DNA of 64,000 nucleotides from Streptomyces albus subsp. albus (GTDB lineage Bacteria > Actinomycetota > Actinomycetes > Streptomycetales > Streptomycetaceae). Positions within the stretch are counted from its first letter, which is position 1; every line of letters starts with the position of its first letter. The stretch is taken from the NCBI RefSeq assembly GCF_000725885.1, contig NZ_JODR01000004.1, positions 1-64,000 of the forward strand. The letters run 5' to 3'. Positions 34,169 through 43,540 of the stretch are shown here, piece by piece. The notes under the pieces were generated by a model. It ran no database searches. It was not told the origin of the DNA and saw only the letters and a list, made by a program, of their open reading frames with translations. The translations under genes and the position numbers were made by a program.

Positions 34169-36256
34169 ATGAGAAAACGCAGCACCCTCCGCAAGGCGGC
34201 GGTGGCCGCCACCGTGCTGGCGGTGGCCGCCGCCGGCTGGGGCGGGCCCGCCCTCACCGGACCCGCGGCCCACCGGGCGGAGGCCCTGACCCCGCCGGTG
34301 GCGATGACCGCGGACGACTTACCGACGTGGCAGACCAACGGCGTGGTCTGGGCGATGGCCCAGGCGAACGGCACCGTCTTCGCGGGCGGCACCTTCTCCG
34401 CGATCCGGCCGCCGGGAGCCGCCCCGGGCAGCGGCGAGCGCAAGGCGGTGAACTTCGCGGCGTTCGACGCGGCCACCGGCGAGCCCACCGACTGCCGCCT
34501 CGACTTCACGGTGGGCAGCGGCACGGCCACCGTGCGGGCGCTCGCGGTCTCCCCGGACGGCAAGACCCTGTACGCGGGCGGCAACTTCGCCGCCGTCAAC
34601 GGCACCCACGCGAGCCGGGTCGCGGCGATCGACCTGGCCACCTGCAAGGCGAAGCCCGGCTTCAGCCTGACCGTCTCCTCGACCGTCCACGCGCTGGCCG
34701 CCACCGCCGACAAGGTCTACATGGGCGGCGACTTCACCTCCGTCGAGGGGGAGAAGCGCGGCAAGTTCGCCGCGGTCGGCACCGACGGGAAGCTGACGGG
34801 CTGGAAGGCGGACGCGGACAAGACGGGCCGCGCCGTCGAGGTGACCCCGGACGGGAAGAGCGTCGTGCTGGGCGGCGACTTCGAGAAGGTGCGCGGCGCC
34901 GATTCGCACGCGCTGGCCGTGGTGAACTCCTCCACGGGCGCGCTGCGCAAGAGCTACCCCGACCGGTTCGTGCCCCGCAACAGTGTGGTCAAGGGCCTGT
35001 ACGTGGACGAGACCGGCATCTACACCGGCAACGAGGGCACCGGTGGCGGCGTCTTCGACGGCCGGATCGCCCTGAACCTGGGCACCTTCGAGCAGCGCTG
35101 GCGCGACACCTGTCTGGGCGCCACCCAGGACGTGACCGTCTACAAGGGGGTGCTCTACAGCAGCTCCCACGCCCACAACTGCGGCAGCATGGGCCAGTTC
35201 CCCGAACTGCGTGAGCGCCAGCACCTGCTGGCCGAGTCGGTGGACTCCCCCACCCCGCTGCTGTCGTGGTTCCCGGACACCGACGACGGGCCGCTCAGCG
35301 TGGAGCAGGTGGGGCCGCGCGCCATGGTCGTCTCCGCCAAGGGGGGCAAGGACTACATGTGGGTGGGCGGCGCGTTCACCCGGATCAGGAGCAACGGCAA
35401 CAGGCCGCAGCAGGGCTTGGTGCGGTTCGCGGGCGGCCCCGACACCCGGCCGCCGACCGTGCCGGACGGGGTGAAGGCAGCCAACACCACCAAGGGGGTC
35501 CGCGTCAGCTGGCCGGCCAGTACCGACCTGGACGACCGCACCCTCACCTACCGGGTCTACCGCAACGGCGCCGCCGAGCCGGTGGGCACCGTACGGGCCA
35601 ACTCCACGTTCTGGGACCGCCCCACCGTCAGCTTCACCGACACCACCGCCAAGCCCGGCACCGACTACTCCTACCGGGTCACCGCCTCCGACGCGGACGA
35701 CGCCAACACCAGCGCCCGCTCCTCGGCGGCCACGGTGACCACACCGGGCACCCCGACGGAGACGACCATGGAACGGGAGGCGACCGCGGACGCGTACGTC
35801 AACGGCGCCTCCCTCAACACCACCTACGGCACCCATCAGCAGCTGGCCGTGCGCGGCTCCTCCCCCTACGAGAGCTATCTGCGCTTCGACGTGCCGGCCG
35901 CGCCGAAGGGCATGGTGCTGAAGGAGGCGGTACTGACCCTCACCACCAGCGGTGACGAGTACGCGCCCTCGGCCGACTCCGTGGAGGTCGTCCCGGTCAC
36001 CGGCGCCTGGTCGGAGAAGGAGGTGACGTGGGCGAAGCGCCCGGCGCACGGCAGCACCCCGCTGGGCACCCTCAAGAGCGCTCCGCAGGCACGCACCGGC
36101 TACGACGTGCCGCTGCGCACCGCGACGGTGGGCGACGCGGCCGGCGGCGCCCTCGATCTGGCGCTCATCGGGTCCGGGAGCGACAGCCTGTGGCTGTGGG
36201 CCCGCGAGTCCGGGGGCACCGGCCCCAAGCTCACGCTGACCTACCGGAAGCCGTGA
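34169..36256 (+). CDS. Secreted beta-propeller, FN3 and DNRLRE-domain protein
   Basis: A 695-residue exported protein. A signal peptide (1-35) with VAATVLAVAAAGWGGPAL is followed by a propeller-like repeat region (about 45-430) in which AGGNFAAVNGTHAS, MGGDFTSVEGEKRG, LGGDFEKVRGADSH and VGGAFTRIRSNGN recur. A fibronectin type III domain (about 430-530, PPTVPDGVKAANTTKGVRVS) and a C-terminal DNRLRE domain (about 535-695, EREATADAYVNGASLNTTYG and ESYLRFDVP) follow. DNRLRE modules occur in large cell-surface proteins and suggest carbohydrate or wall attachment. It is unusual inside a glycan cluster; the next two genes overlap it in series. Confidence 0.85.
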   Translation: MRKRSTLRKAAVAATVLAVAAAGWGGPALTGPAAHRAEALTPPVAMTADDLPTWQTNGVVWAMAQANGTVFAGGTFSAIRPPGAAPGSGERKAVNFAAFDAATGEPTDCRLDFTVGSGTATVRALAVSPDGKTLYAGGNFAAVNGTHASRVAAIDLATCKAKPGFSLTVSSTVHALAATADKVYMGGDFTSVEGEKRGKFAAVGTDGKLTGWKADADKTGRAVEVTPDGKSVVLGGDFEKVRGADSHALAVVNSSTGALRKSYPDRFVPRNSVVKGLYVDETGIYTGNEGTGGGVFDGRIALNLGTFEQRWRDTCLGATQDVTVYKGVLYSSSHAHNCGSMGQFPELRERQHLLAESVDSPTPLLSWFPDTDDGPLSVEQVGPRAMVVSAKGGKDYMWVGGAFTRIRSNGNRPQQGLVRFAGGPDTRPPTVPDGVKAANTTKGVRVSWPASTDLDDRTLTYRVYRNGAAEPVGTVRANSTFWDRPTVSFTDTTAKPGTDYSYRVTASDADDANTSARSSAATVTTPGTPTETTMEREATADAYVNGASLNTTYGTHQQLAVRGSSPYESYLRFDVPAAPKGMVLKEAVLTLTTSGDEYAPSADSVEVVPVTGAWSEKEVTWAKRPAHGSTPLGTLKSAPQARTGYDVPLRTATVGDAAGGALDLALIGSGSDSLWLWARESGGTGPKLTLTYRKP

Positions 36257-36756
36257 GCGCCCACCGGGCCCGGCGGGCCGCGGCGGCCGTCACCCTCGTC
36301 CTGGTGACGGCCGCCCTGGCCCTGACCGCCGGGTGCGCGGACGACGACGGCGCCGGGCACAGCGGCGGGCAGCGCTCCGGAGCCACCGCCTCCGCCGCTC
36401 CCGGGCAGCCGCCTGCGGACGGCAAGGACGGCAACGGCGAGGACCACTCGCGGGAACGGGGAGCGGACGACGAGGACGCGCCGAAGGTGCCGCGCTCCCG
36501 GCTGACTCCCGCGACCGGCTCCTTCACGGCGAAGGAGAAGGACTATCTCACCGGCCGCGTCCCCGAGGGGATGGAGCCCGCCGCCGTGCTGGAGGCGGGC
36601 GAGACGGCCTGCGCACGGATCAGTACGACGGCCGAGGTCAGCAGGAAGGACGCCATCAGCGCCCTCGCGGCCGGCGAGATCGACCAGGCCGAGCCCGCGA
36701 TCGAGCACCTGTGTCCCCAGTTCGCGCCGCTGCTGAAGGCAGCGGGCCGGAAGTGA
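36253..36756 (+). CDS. Small lipoprotein in the polysaccharide cluster
   Basis: A 167-residue precursor whose signal (VTLVLVTAALALTAGC) ends in a lipobox-like Cys near residue 28. A charged, low-complexity linker (30-85, with DGKDGNGEDHSRERGADDED) leads to a domain of about 75 residues with two Cys (ETACARISTT and EHLCPQFAPL). The family is not recognised. GTG 36253 overlaps the preceding stop (GTGA), and its own stop overlaps the glycosyltransferase start, so all three are translationally coupled and likely act together at the cell surface. Confidence 0.75.
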   Translation: MSAHRARRAAAAVTLVLVTAALALTAGCADDDGAGHSGGQRSGATASAAPGQPPADGKDGNGEDHSRERGADDEDAPKVPRSRLTPATGSFTAKEKDYLTGRVPEGMEPAAVLEAGETACARISTTAEVSRKDAISALAAGEIDQAEPAIEHLCPQFAPLLKAAGRK

Positions 36757-37649
36757 GCCCCGTGGAGAGAGCCGCCGTGGACGTACTGCCCGTCGTCGTG
36801 GTGATACCGACCAGGAACGAGGCCGAGAACATCGCACAGACCGTCCGGTCCGTCATCGGCCGCTTCGCACACGTCGTGGTCGTCGACTCGGACAGCACCG
36901 ACGGCACCCGCGACCTCGCCAAGGCGGAGGGCGCCGAAGTGGTCCCCTACACCTGGGACGGCGCCTACCCCAAGAAGAAACAGTGGTGTCTGGAGCACGT
37001 CCACCCCGAGACCGACTGGGTGCTATTCCTCGACGGGGACGAGACACCCAGCCCGCAACTGCTCGCCGAGATCCGGCGCGTCTTCGACCCACCGCCCGGA
37101 CACCGCATCCGCCCGGCCGCCTTCGACATCCCGCTCGGCTACTGGTTCGCGGGCCGCCGGCTGCGGCACGGCCACACCATCGTCAAACGGGTGCTGCTGG
37201 ACCGCACCCGGTGCCGCTTCCCCGAGCCGGACGACCTGGCCGCCCCCGGCATGGGCGAACAGGAGGGCCACTACCAGCCGCTGGCCGACCCCGTCGTCCG
37301 GCTCACCGCACCCATCGAGCACCAGGACCTGGACCCGGTGCGCACCTGGTTCGAGCGGCACAACCGCTACTCCGACTGGGAGGCGTGGCTGGAGGAGCAC
37401 CCCGCCGTACGGGAACAGATCCGGCAGGCCAAGACCCGGCAGGGCCGCCTCTTCCACCGCGCGCCGCTCAAACCGCTGGTGTCCTTCCTCTACGCCTACG
37501 GCCTCAGACGGGGGTTCCTCGACGGCCGCGCCGGGCTCGACTACGCGCTGGCGATGAGCTTCTACCGGTGGCAGATCGGGCTCAAGGCACGCGAGCTGGC
37601 CGCCGCCCGGACGGCTGCCGGGGCGGACGGCGGACGGGTGCGGCACTGA
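36753..37649 (+). CDS. Family-2 glycosyltransferase, WaaE/KdtX-like
   Basis: A 298-residue GT-A glycosyltransferase. It has IPTRNEAENIAQTVRSVIG, the VVDSDSTDGTRDLA motif, YPKKKQWCLEHVHPETDWVL and the metal-binding FLDGDETPS. The rear half (HNRYSDWEAWLEEHP, LAMSFYRWQIGLKARELA) resembles the WaaE/KdtX lipopolysaccharide-core glucosyltransferase group. No membrane segment is clear, so it acts on the cytoplasmic face. Its last 68 bases overlap the 3' end of the opposite-strand GT4 gene. Confidence 0.88.
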   Translation: MSPVERAAVDVLPVVVVIPTRNEAENIAQTVRSVIGRFAHVVVVDSDSTDGTRDLAKAEGAEVVPYTWDGAYPKKKQWCLEHVHPETDWVLFLDGDETPSPQLLAEIRRVFDPPPGHRIRPAAFDIPLGYWFAGRRLRHGHTIVKRVLLDRTRCRFPEPDDLAAPGMGEQEGHYQPLADPVVRLTAPIEHQDLDPVRTWFERHNRYSDWEAWLEEHPAVREQIRQAKTRQGRLFHRAPLKPLVSFLYAYGLRRGFLDGRAGLDYALAMSFYRWQIGLKARELAAARTAAGADGGRVRH

Positions 37650-38802
37650 CCCGCTCCCGTACCGCCGCGTACACACCCCGCAGCGTGCTCACCACCGCGT
37701 CCAGGGTGAAGCTGTCCCGCGCCAGCCGCCACGCCGCCTGCGAGGCGGCGGCGTTGGCGGCCGGGTCGAGCAGGTCCAGCACGGCCCGGCCCACGCGGCG
37801 CCCGTTGTCCGGGTCGCCGGGCGCGTTGTCCACCACCCGGCCGGCGCCCGCCGCCGCCACGTCCGGCGCCAGCCCGCTGGTGCGGGTCACCACCACCGGC
37901 AGGCCCACCGAGAGGGATTCGAGCACCGAGACGGAGAAGGCGTCCTGGATGGACGGCAGCACATACACGTCGGCGGAGCGCAGCCGCTCGATGACGTCCG
38001 CGTGGTCGAGCGCCCCCACGTACTCCAGTGCGTGTCCGACGCCCATCCGCCGCGCCAGCGCCAGCAGTTCGCCCACCAGTGCGCCGGTGTCCGGCCCGGC
38101 CAGCACGAAACGGGCGTCGGGGTGCCGCTCCAGCACCGTGGGCAGCGCGGCGACGAAGTCCTGGGGGCGTTTGCCCTCCTGCACCCGCGCGCAGTACAGC
38201 ACCGTGGGCGGCCCGCCCTCCGGCCGGGCGGGCCGCATCGGCTGCGGGGTGACGCCGTTGACCAGCCGGTACGCCGGGCCCGTACGGTGCGGCGCCACCA
38301 CCGCCGCGGTCAGCTCCCGCTCGGCCGGTGTCAGATGCAGCACCGCGTCGGCCCGGCGCAGCACCCGGCGCAGCCCGAGCACATCGACGGCCTGCGCCAC
38401 CCGGTTGCGGGTCGGGTCGATCATGCCGTGTGTCTGGAGGACCAGCGGACGGCCCATGCGGGCTGCCATCATCGCCACGGGCAGCGTGACCAGATCACGC
38501 ATCAGGTGGACGTGGACGACGTCCGCGGAGCGGACCAGACGGGGGGCCGCCGTGAGCAGTCCGGGCGAGGTGATGCCGCTGACCTCGAAGCGGGGCAGCA
38601 CGTGGCGGGCCGCGAAGAGACGGGCGGGCACGCCCTCCACCCGGCGCGGCAGACCACCGGGAGGGAAGCCGTCCCCGAGGGCGACCAGGGCGGCCTGCTC
38701 CCCCTGGGCGCGCAGACCGCGGCACAGGTTGAGGGCCACCCGGGTGGGCCCGCCGAACTCGTGGGTGGGCGTGTGCAAGGTGACGACGTGCAGCGCCTTC
38801 AT
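37582..38802 (-). CDS. Family-4 (GT-B) glycosyltransferase
   Basis: A 406-residue glycosyltransferase with the acceptor domain MKALHVVTLHTPTHEFGGPT and the donor domain LVNGVTPQPM, VLYCARVQEGKRPQDFVAAL, FVLAGPDTGAL, LPSIQDAFSVSVLESLSVGL with the E-x7-E-like pattern. A GGGAGGGGA ribosome site precedes ATG 38802. The C-terminus beyond residue about 380 is Arg/Pro-rich and covers the overlap with the GT2 gene. It adds one sugar of the repeat unit; donor unknown. Confidence 0.88.
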   Translation of the reverse strand: MKALHVVTLHTPTHEFGGPTRVALNLCRGLRAQGEQAALVALGDGFPPGGLPRRVEGVPARLFAARHVLPRFEVSGITSPGLLTAAPRLVRSADVVHVHLMRDLVTLPVAMMAARMGRPLVLQTHGMIDPTRNRVAQAVDVLGLRRVLRRADAVLHLTPAERELTAAVVAPHRTGPAYRLVNGVTPQPMRPARPEGGPPTVLYCARVQEGKRPQDFVAALPTVLERHPDARFVLAGPDTGALVGELLALARRMGVGHALEYVGALDHADVIERLRSADVYVLPSIQDAFSVSVLESLSVGLPVVVTRTSGLAPDVAAAGAGRVVDNAPGDPDNGRRVGRAVLDLLDPAANAAASQAAWRLARDSFTLDAVVSTLRGVYAAVRERVSAAPVRRPPRQPSGRRPARVP

Positions 38803-38961
38803 CGGTGTCCCCTCCCTGGCCGCTGGGGGAGACAGTAGTGGACATGCGCGCCTTTGCCCCGGCTTCGGCGGAAAACGGCGGAAGTGCTGCCCGTGCCCCG
38901 GCCGCGCGGGCGCCCCGCCGGCCCGGCCAGAGCGGGCGGACGCGACGCGGGGCCGGGGCTG

Positions 38962-40464
38962 ATGGCGCTCGACGTGCGGGGCACGGCACCCCGCGCCGTG
39001 CTGTCCCGCGCGCTGGCCGTCCCCCTGGTGGCCGCGCTCGTCGCGGTGCTCCCCCTGGCCGTGGCCACGGAGCCCGGCCCTGGCCCGCGGGACGCCGCCT
39101 ACTGGCTCCAGTTGGCGACGTGCGCCTACTCCGGCACCCGGCTCGCGGCGATGGTGCTGACGGCCCGCCGCCGGCTGATCCAGGGCGCGTTCTGGCTGTT
39201 CGTCTACATCGCCATGGGCATCGCCCCGCTGGCGCAGACGGTGCTGGAGGCCACGCCCACCCCGGTGGTCGGCCCCCGTTCGGACACGGTGCTCGCCTCG
39301 GCGCTGGTCCTGGCCGGCATCGTCGCCTTCGACGTGGGGGCGCTGCTGGCCCGGCACCGCCCGCCGCCGCGCAGCCGTATGCAGGAGCGGCACCGGCCGG
39401 CGGCGCGGGTCCACACCCGGCGGCTGTACGTGCTGTGCGCCTCGGCGGTGGCGGGCAGCGGTCTGCTGGTGGCGGAACTGGGCGGCCCGGCGATCTTCTT
39501 CACCAGCCGGCAGCAGATCAGCGAGACGCTGGGCGGCGGCCCGGGGGCCGAGGCGGCCTCGCAGGCGGGTGCGGCGTTCCTGCGGGGGTTCGGCACCGTG
39601 CCCGCCCTGCTGGCGCTGCTGTTCCTCACCCGCTGGCTGGTGGTCTCCCGCACAGCGCGGCGCCGGCCGGCGGTACCGCTGCTGTGGCTGGTGCTGCTCG
39701 GGGTGAACGTGGTGGTCAACAACCCCGTGTCCAACCCGCGTTACTGGTTCCTGACCGTGCTGTTCTCCCTGCTGTTCACCGCCTTCCCGCGCAGCCCGGT
39801 GATGTACCGCGCCGCGCTGGCGACAGGAGTAGCGGTCGCGCTGGTCGTCTTCCCCTTCGCGGACCGGTTCCGCTACGAGGAGGGCGCCCAGCGGCCGGCG
39901 CAGTCCACGGACTCGCTGCTGGAACCGCTGACGAGGAAGGACTACGACCAGGCGGGGATGCTCGCCAACACCGTCACGTTCGCCGAGTCCGGCGCGGGCC
40001 ACAGCTTGGGGCGGCAACTGGCCGGCACCGCGCTGTTCTTCGTACCCCGCTCGGTGTGGACGGGAAAACCCGACGACCCGGGCACCCGGGTGGGCCGCTG
40101 GATGGGCATGCCCTACCCCAACCTGTCCTCACCCCTGTGGGCGGAACTGTGGCTCGACTTCGGCCCGCTCGGCATGGCGCTGGGCTTCGCCGCCGTCGGC
40201 TACGGCGCCGCACGCGCGGACCGGCGCTATGCGCGGCGCACCGCCGAGGAGGCCGCAGCCACGCCGCCGCCCGGGCAGCGTGCGGGCCCCGGCAGTGTGG
40301 TGGCGGTCGTGGTGCCGCTGGTGGCCGGGTACAGCTTCATCCTGCTGCGCGGCTCCCTGCTCCAGAGCATGGGGCGGGTGGCCGTCGCGGCGCTGTGCGT
40401 CCTGTTCGTCACGACGCTCCGGCCGGACCGCCGGCCCCCTCCGCGGGCGGTGCGGCAGCCGTAG
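38962..40464 (+). CDS. O-antigen-polymerase-like membrane protein (Wzy candidate)
   Basis: A 500-residue polytopic protein with about 11-12 hydrophobic segments and two large outer loops (about 310-370, including GMLANTVTFAESGAGHSLGR). GTALFFVPRSVWTGKPDDPG and WAELWLDFGPLGMALGF are typical of the EpsG/Wzy-like polymerases, which link lipid-carried repeat units outside the membrane. ATG 38962 is chosen; GTG 38884 would add 26 Pro/Arg-rich residues. Polymerase function is inferred from topology and context, since Wzy sequences are poorly conserved. Its last 56 bases overlap the flippase-like gene. Confidence 0.75.
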   Translation: MALDVRGTAPRAVLSRALAVPLVAALVAVLPLAVATEPGPGPRDAAYWLQLATCAYSGTRLAAMVLTARRRLIQGAFWLFVYIAMGIAPLAQTVLEATPTPVVGPRSDTVLASALVLAGIVAFDVGALLARHRPPPRSRMQERHRPAARVHTRRLYVLCASAVAGSGLLVAELGGPAIFFTSRQQISETLGGGPGAEAASQAGAAFLRGFGTVPALLALLFLTRWLVVSRTARRRPAVPLLWLVLLGVNVVVNNPVSNPRYWFLTVLFSLLFTAFPRSPVMYRAALATGVAVALVVFPFADRFRYEEGAQRPAQSTDSLLEPLTRKDYDQAGMLANTVTFAESGAGHSLGRQLAGTALFFVPRSVWTGKPDDPGTRVGRWMGMPYPNLSSPLWAELWLDFGPLGMALGFAAVGYGAARADRRYARRTAEEAAATPPPGQRAGPGSVVAVVVPLVAGYSFILLRGSLLQSMGRVAVAALCVLFVTTLRPDRRPPPRAVRQP

Positions 40465-41779
40465 CGGCCGGCCCCGCCGGTGCGGGAGCCGCGCCGGACC
40501 CCGTACGCAGCAGCCGGGCCGCCCGCAGCCAGCTCGCCGCGCCCTTGGCGGCCGACCCCGCGCACAGCCCCCAGGCGGCGCCGGGCACCCCGCCGAGCAG
40601 ATAGCCGCCGAGCAGACAGCCGACGGACAGCAGGGAGAAGACCAGCTGGATGGGCAGCGTGGTGCGCGGGCGCAGCACCCGCAGTGCCAGCAGTCCGCAG
40701 GTGCCCAGCGCCATCGCCGCGTACTGGCTGCCGGTGGCGGGCAGCAGTCCGGCAGCCGCCGTCCAGGTGTCCCCCAGCAGTGCCCGGCCGTGGCGGGCGG
40801 GCAGCAGCGACAGCAGCGCCGTCCAGCAGCCGGCGACCGCCGCGAGGACGCCCCCGGCGGCGAAGGCGGCGCGGGCGGCACCGCGGCCGTCGCGGGCGCG
40901 GCCCAGCAGCGGCGGCCCGAATCCGGTGGCCGCGTTGAACAGGACGTTCATCGGCCCGTACAGGGTGCTCGCACCGCGCAGCGCGCCCACGGCCAGCGGG
41001 TCGGCGAGCAGGCCGAGCCCGATGACGGCCAGTTGGGTGCCGGCGTTCCCGACGCCGAACTCGACGGCGAACCGGCGCCCGAGGTGGCCGCGCCGCAGAC
41101 AGCGCGCCGGGTTCTGGCCCGCGCCCCGGGTGAGCCGCGACAGCAGCAGGCAGGCCAGGGCCAGCGCCGGGACCGCCGAGAGGCCCCACACCTGCAGCAG
41201 CCGCGGCGCGCCGGCCCCGTGCGGCTGGGCGGCCAGCGCCGTCAGGGCCCCGGCCAGCCGCAGGAGGTCGGCCGTCAGGGCGTGGTGGGGGCGGTGCAGG
41301 GCGGCGAAGGCGTAGCGGGTGGTCTCGTGGGTGAGGACGAGCGGGAGCACCAGCGCGAGGGTGGCCAGCGCGGTGGCCGTGCCGCCACCGCCGGCCGCGC
41401 CCAGCACCGCGGCGGCGGGCAGGCCGAGCGCGGTGGCGGCCAGCGCGGTGAAGGCCACCGCGGACCGGCAGGCGCGGGCGACTTCCCGTACGGGCCCGTT
41501 CTCCAGGACGAGGGCCTGGCCGACGTAGGCGACGGTCAGGCCGAGGAGGACGGTGAAGACGGTGTAGACGAGGGAGAAGGTGGCGAAGGCGTGCACCGTG
41601 GCGTGGCGGGCCGCCACGACGAGCACGGTGATGTTGGTGAGCGCGGCGACACCCTGGTCCGTGACGGAGGCCAGCAGCGCGACGGTGCGGCCCGGCCGTC
41701 GCCCGGCCGTCGCCGCGCTCCCTGGGTCCGGCTCCCGCCCGGCGCCCGTCCGGGCGGGCCCGTCCCTTCCCTCCCCCAT
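40409..41779 (-). CDS. Wzx/flippase-like polysaccharide transporter
   Basis: A 456-residue membrane protein with about 12-14 helices of the MATE/MOP flippase kind. The N-terminus after a charged tail reads VTDQGVAALTNITVLVVAAR, the usual first helix of these transporters, and FEFGVGNAGTQLAVIGLG-like motifs (seen as EFGVGNAGTQLAVIG) lie in the middle. It should flip the lipid-linked repeat unit to the outside for the polymerase. The Ala/Pro-rich C-terminus (APAPAGPAATAAAPPAEGAG) is unusual and lies in the overlap with the polymerase gene. Confidence 0.78.
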   Translation of the reverse strand: MGEGRDGPARTGAGREPDPGSAATAGRRPGRTVALLASVTDQGVAALTNITVLVVAARHATVHAFATFSLVYTVFTVLLGLTVAYVGQALVLENGPVREVARACRSAVAFTALAATALGLPAAAVLGAAGGGGTATALATLALVLPLVLTHETTRYAFAALHRPHHALTADLLRLAGALTALAAQPHGAGAPRLLQVWGLSAVPALALACLLLSRLTRGAGQNPARCLRRGHLGRRFAVEFGVGNAGTQLAVIGLGLLADPLAVGALRGASTLYGPMNVLFNAATGFGPPLLGRARDGRGAARAAFAAGGVLAAVAGCWTALLSLLPARHGRALLGDTWTAAAGLLPATGSQYAAMALGTCGLLALRVLRPRTTLPIQLVFSLLSVGCLLGGYLLGGVPGAAWGLCAGSAAKGAASWLRAARLLRTGSGAAPAPAGPAATAAAPPAEGAGGPAGAS

Positions 41780-41839
41780 CGCCGGCTCGCCCTCAGCCGC
41801 CCGGGGGGAGCGGAACGGCGGCTGCCGGACGGGGGTGGC

Positions 41840-43540
41840 TCACCGGTCCATCACCCGCAGCCCGACGCCCTCCCTGACGTACTCGGGCGTGTGGGGGCCC
41901 GCGTAGCGGGGGCCGCGCGGGGGCGGGGTGCCGGCTGGCCGTGCACCCCGCCGGGGTTCGGAGCCGGCCCCCTCGGAGTGGAGGAGGGCGCCGAGCACGC
42001 AGCCGCCGGCGCCGGTGACCAGTTCTCTTATCCGGGCCAGGTCGTCGCGCCGCACCTCGCGCGGGTCGCAGACGATCAGCACGCAGTCCACCCGGTCGAT
42101 GAGCGCGATGGCGTCCGCGTAGCCGAGCACTGCCGGGGCCAGCACGATGAGCACCGCGTCCCGGTCGTCGGCGTGCGCGATCAGCTGGGTGACGGCCGAG
42201 GAGGTCAGGGCGCGCGGCACCTTGCTGACGCGGTGGCCGGGGACCAGGTCGAAGACGCCGGACTCGCCCGCGTCGATGGGGATGCGGTACCCGGCGGGCC
42301 AGCCGATGGTGCCGTGGCCGGGGGCGCGGGCCCAGCCGGGCTGGACGCCGTCGGCCTGCTGGAGCCGCTCGGTGAGGGAGGGGGTGCGCAGATCGGCCTC
42401 CAGCAGCAGCACCTCCTTGCCCATCTCGGCGAACGACGCCGCCAGGTTGACGGAGGCGGCCAGCGCGGTGGCGATGCTGCCGCGCGGCGGCACGAGCAGG
42501 ATGCGCCGGCGTTGGGCGAACGTCTCGTCGTAGGCGAGCCGGAAGGCCACGGAGCGGTACTCCTCGGCGAGCCGGCCCACGGCCAGCAGAGAGCGCCGGT
42601 CGGCACGGCCGTTGCCGTCCCGCCGGGCACGCCGGCCGTGCGGCAGGGTGCCGAGCACGGGGGCGTGCAGGGCGCGCACCACGTCGCCCGGCGAGCGCAC
42701 GGCCGGGTCGAAGACGAGCCGCACCCAGGCGGCGAGCAGGCCCAGGCCGATGCCGACGGCGGCACCGAGACCGAGCAGCAGCGGCAGCCCGGGCCCGGAC
42801 GGTGCGGCGGGCGGGGTGGCCTTCGTGACGACGCGGCCGGGCGTGGTGTCCTCGGCACGCAGGTCGCTGATGCTGCCGTTGAGCTCGGCGATCCGGGAGA
42901 CGGCGGAGGAGTGGGCGGCCACGGTGCCGTCGAGTGCGCGGTCGTCACCGGAGGAGGAGGCGATCTGCGCGGCCAGCCGGTCACGCTCCTTCAGCAGGGG
43001 CGCCCGCTGCTTCTCGTAGGCGTCCACCATCGTCCTGACGCGGGTGGCGGCGTCCTCCTCGCGGTTGTCGAGGTACGCCTCGGCGTAGGCGTTGGCGGCC
43101 CGTGCGGCGGCGCCGGCACCGGGGGCGGTGCACGAGAAGCGCAGCATGCGGGTCTCGGGCGGGTTGGTGACCTGGAGGTCGCAGGGGATGCGGGAGCCGT
43201 CGGTGCGCAGGATGCGGGCCGCACGGTCGGCGACGACGCTGCTGAGTGCCGTACGCCGCTCCGAGCCCATGCTGACGTCGCCGGGTGCGCTCCGCTCGCC
43301 GCTGCCGTCGATCGGCAGGGGGCGCACGGTGATCTCGGTGGTCGCGTTGTAGGAGGCGCCGCCGCTGATGCCGAGCCAGCCGCCGCCCAGCAGGCCGAGG
43401 ACGATGCCGAGAGCGATCAGCCAGCGGTAGCGCAGCAGCTGGCGGAACTGGTCGCGCAGCAGGTCGGGTTCGTCCCAGGCGGCGCCCGCCGCCTGCGCGT
43501 CCCGGCCGGTGCCGGCCGGCGGCACGCCGTGGGCGCTCAT
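41840..43540 (-). CDS. Wzz/BY-kinase-like chain-length protein with degenerate P-loop
   Basis: A 566-residue fusion. A Wzz domain (about 20-325) with two membrane helices (YRWLIALGIVLGLLGGGWLG and LPLLLGLGAAVGIGLGLLAA) flanks an outer region with coiled coil (EKQRAPLLKERDRLAAQ). A C-terminal cytoplasmic domain has the BY-kinase layout, with Walker A'-like EVLLLEADLRTPSL, but at the Walker A place it reads LLVPPRGSIATALAAS. The invariant GKT/S is absent. ATP hydrolysis by this domain is therefore doubtful, though length control may remain. ATG 43540 overlaps the preceding stop (ATGA). Confidence 0.85.
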   Translation of the reverse strand: MSAHGVPPAGTGRDAQAAGAAWDEPDLLRDQFRQLLRYRWLIALGIVLGLLGGGWLGISGGASYNATTEITVRPLPIDGSGERSAPGDVSMGSERRTALSSVVADRAARILRTDGSRIPCDLQVTNPPETRMLRFSCTAPGAGAAARAANAYAEAYLDNREEDAATRVRTMVDAYEKQRAPLLKERDRLAAQIASSSGDDRALDGTVAAHSSAVSRIAELNGSISDLRAEDTTPGRVVTKATPPAAPSGPGLPLLLGLGAAVGIGLGLLAAWVRLVFDPAVRSPGDVVRALHAPVLGTLPHGRRARRDGNGRADRRSLLAVGRLAEEYRSVAFRLAYDETFAQRRRILLVPPRGSIATALAASVNLAASFAEMGKEVLLLEADLRTPSLTERLQQADGVQPGWARAPGHGTIGWPAGYRIPIDAGESGVFDLVPGHRVSKVPRALTSSAVTQLIAHADDRDAVLIVLAPAVLGYADAIALIDRVDCVLIVCDPREVRRDDLARIRELVTGAGGCVLGALLHSEGAGSEPRRGARPAGTPPPRGPRYAGPHTPEYVREGVGLRVMDR

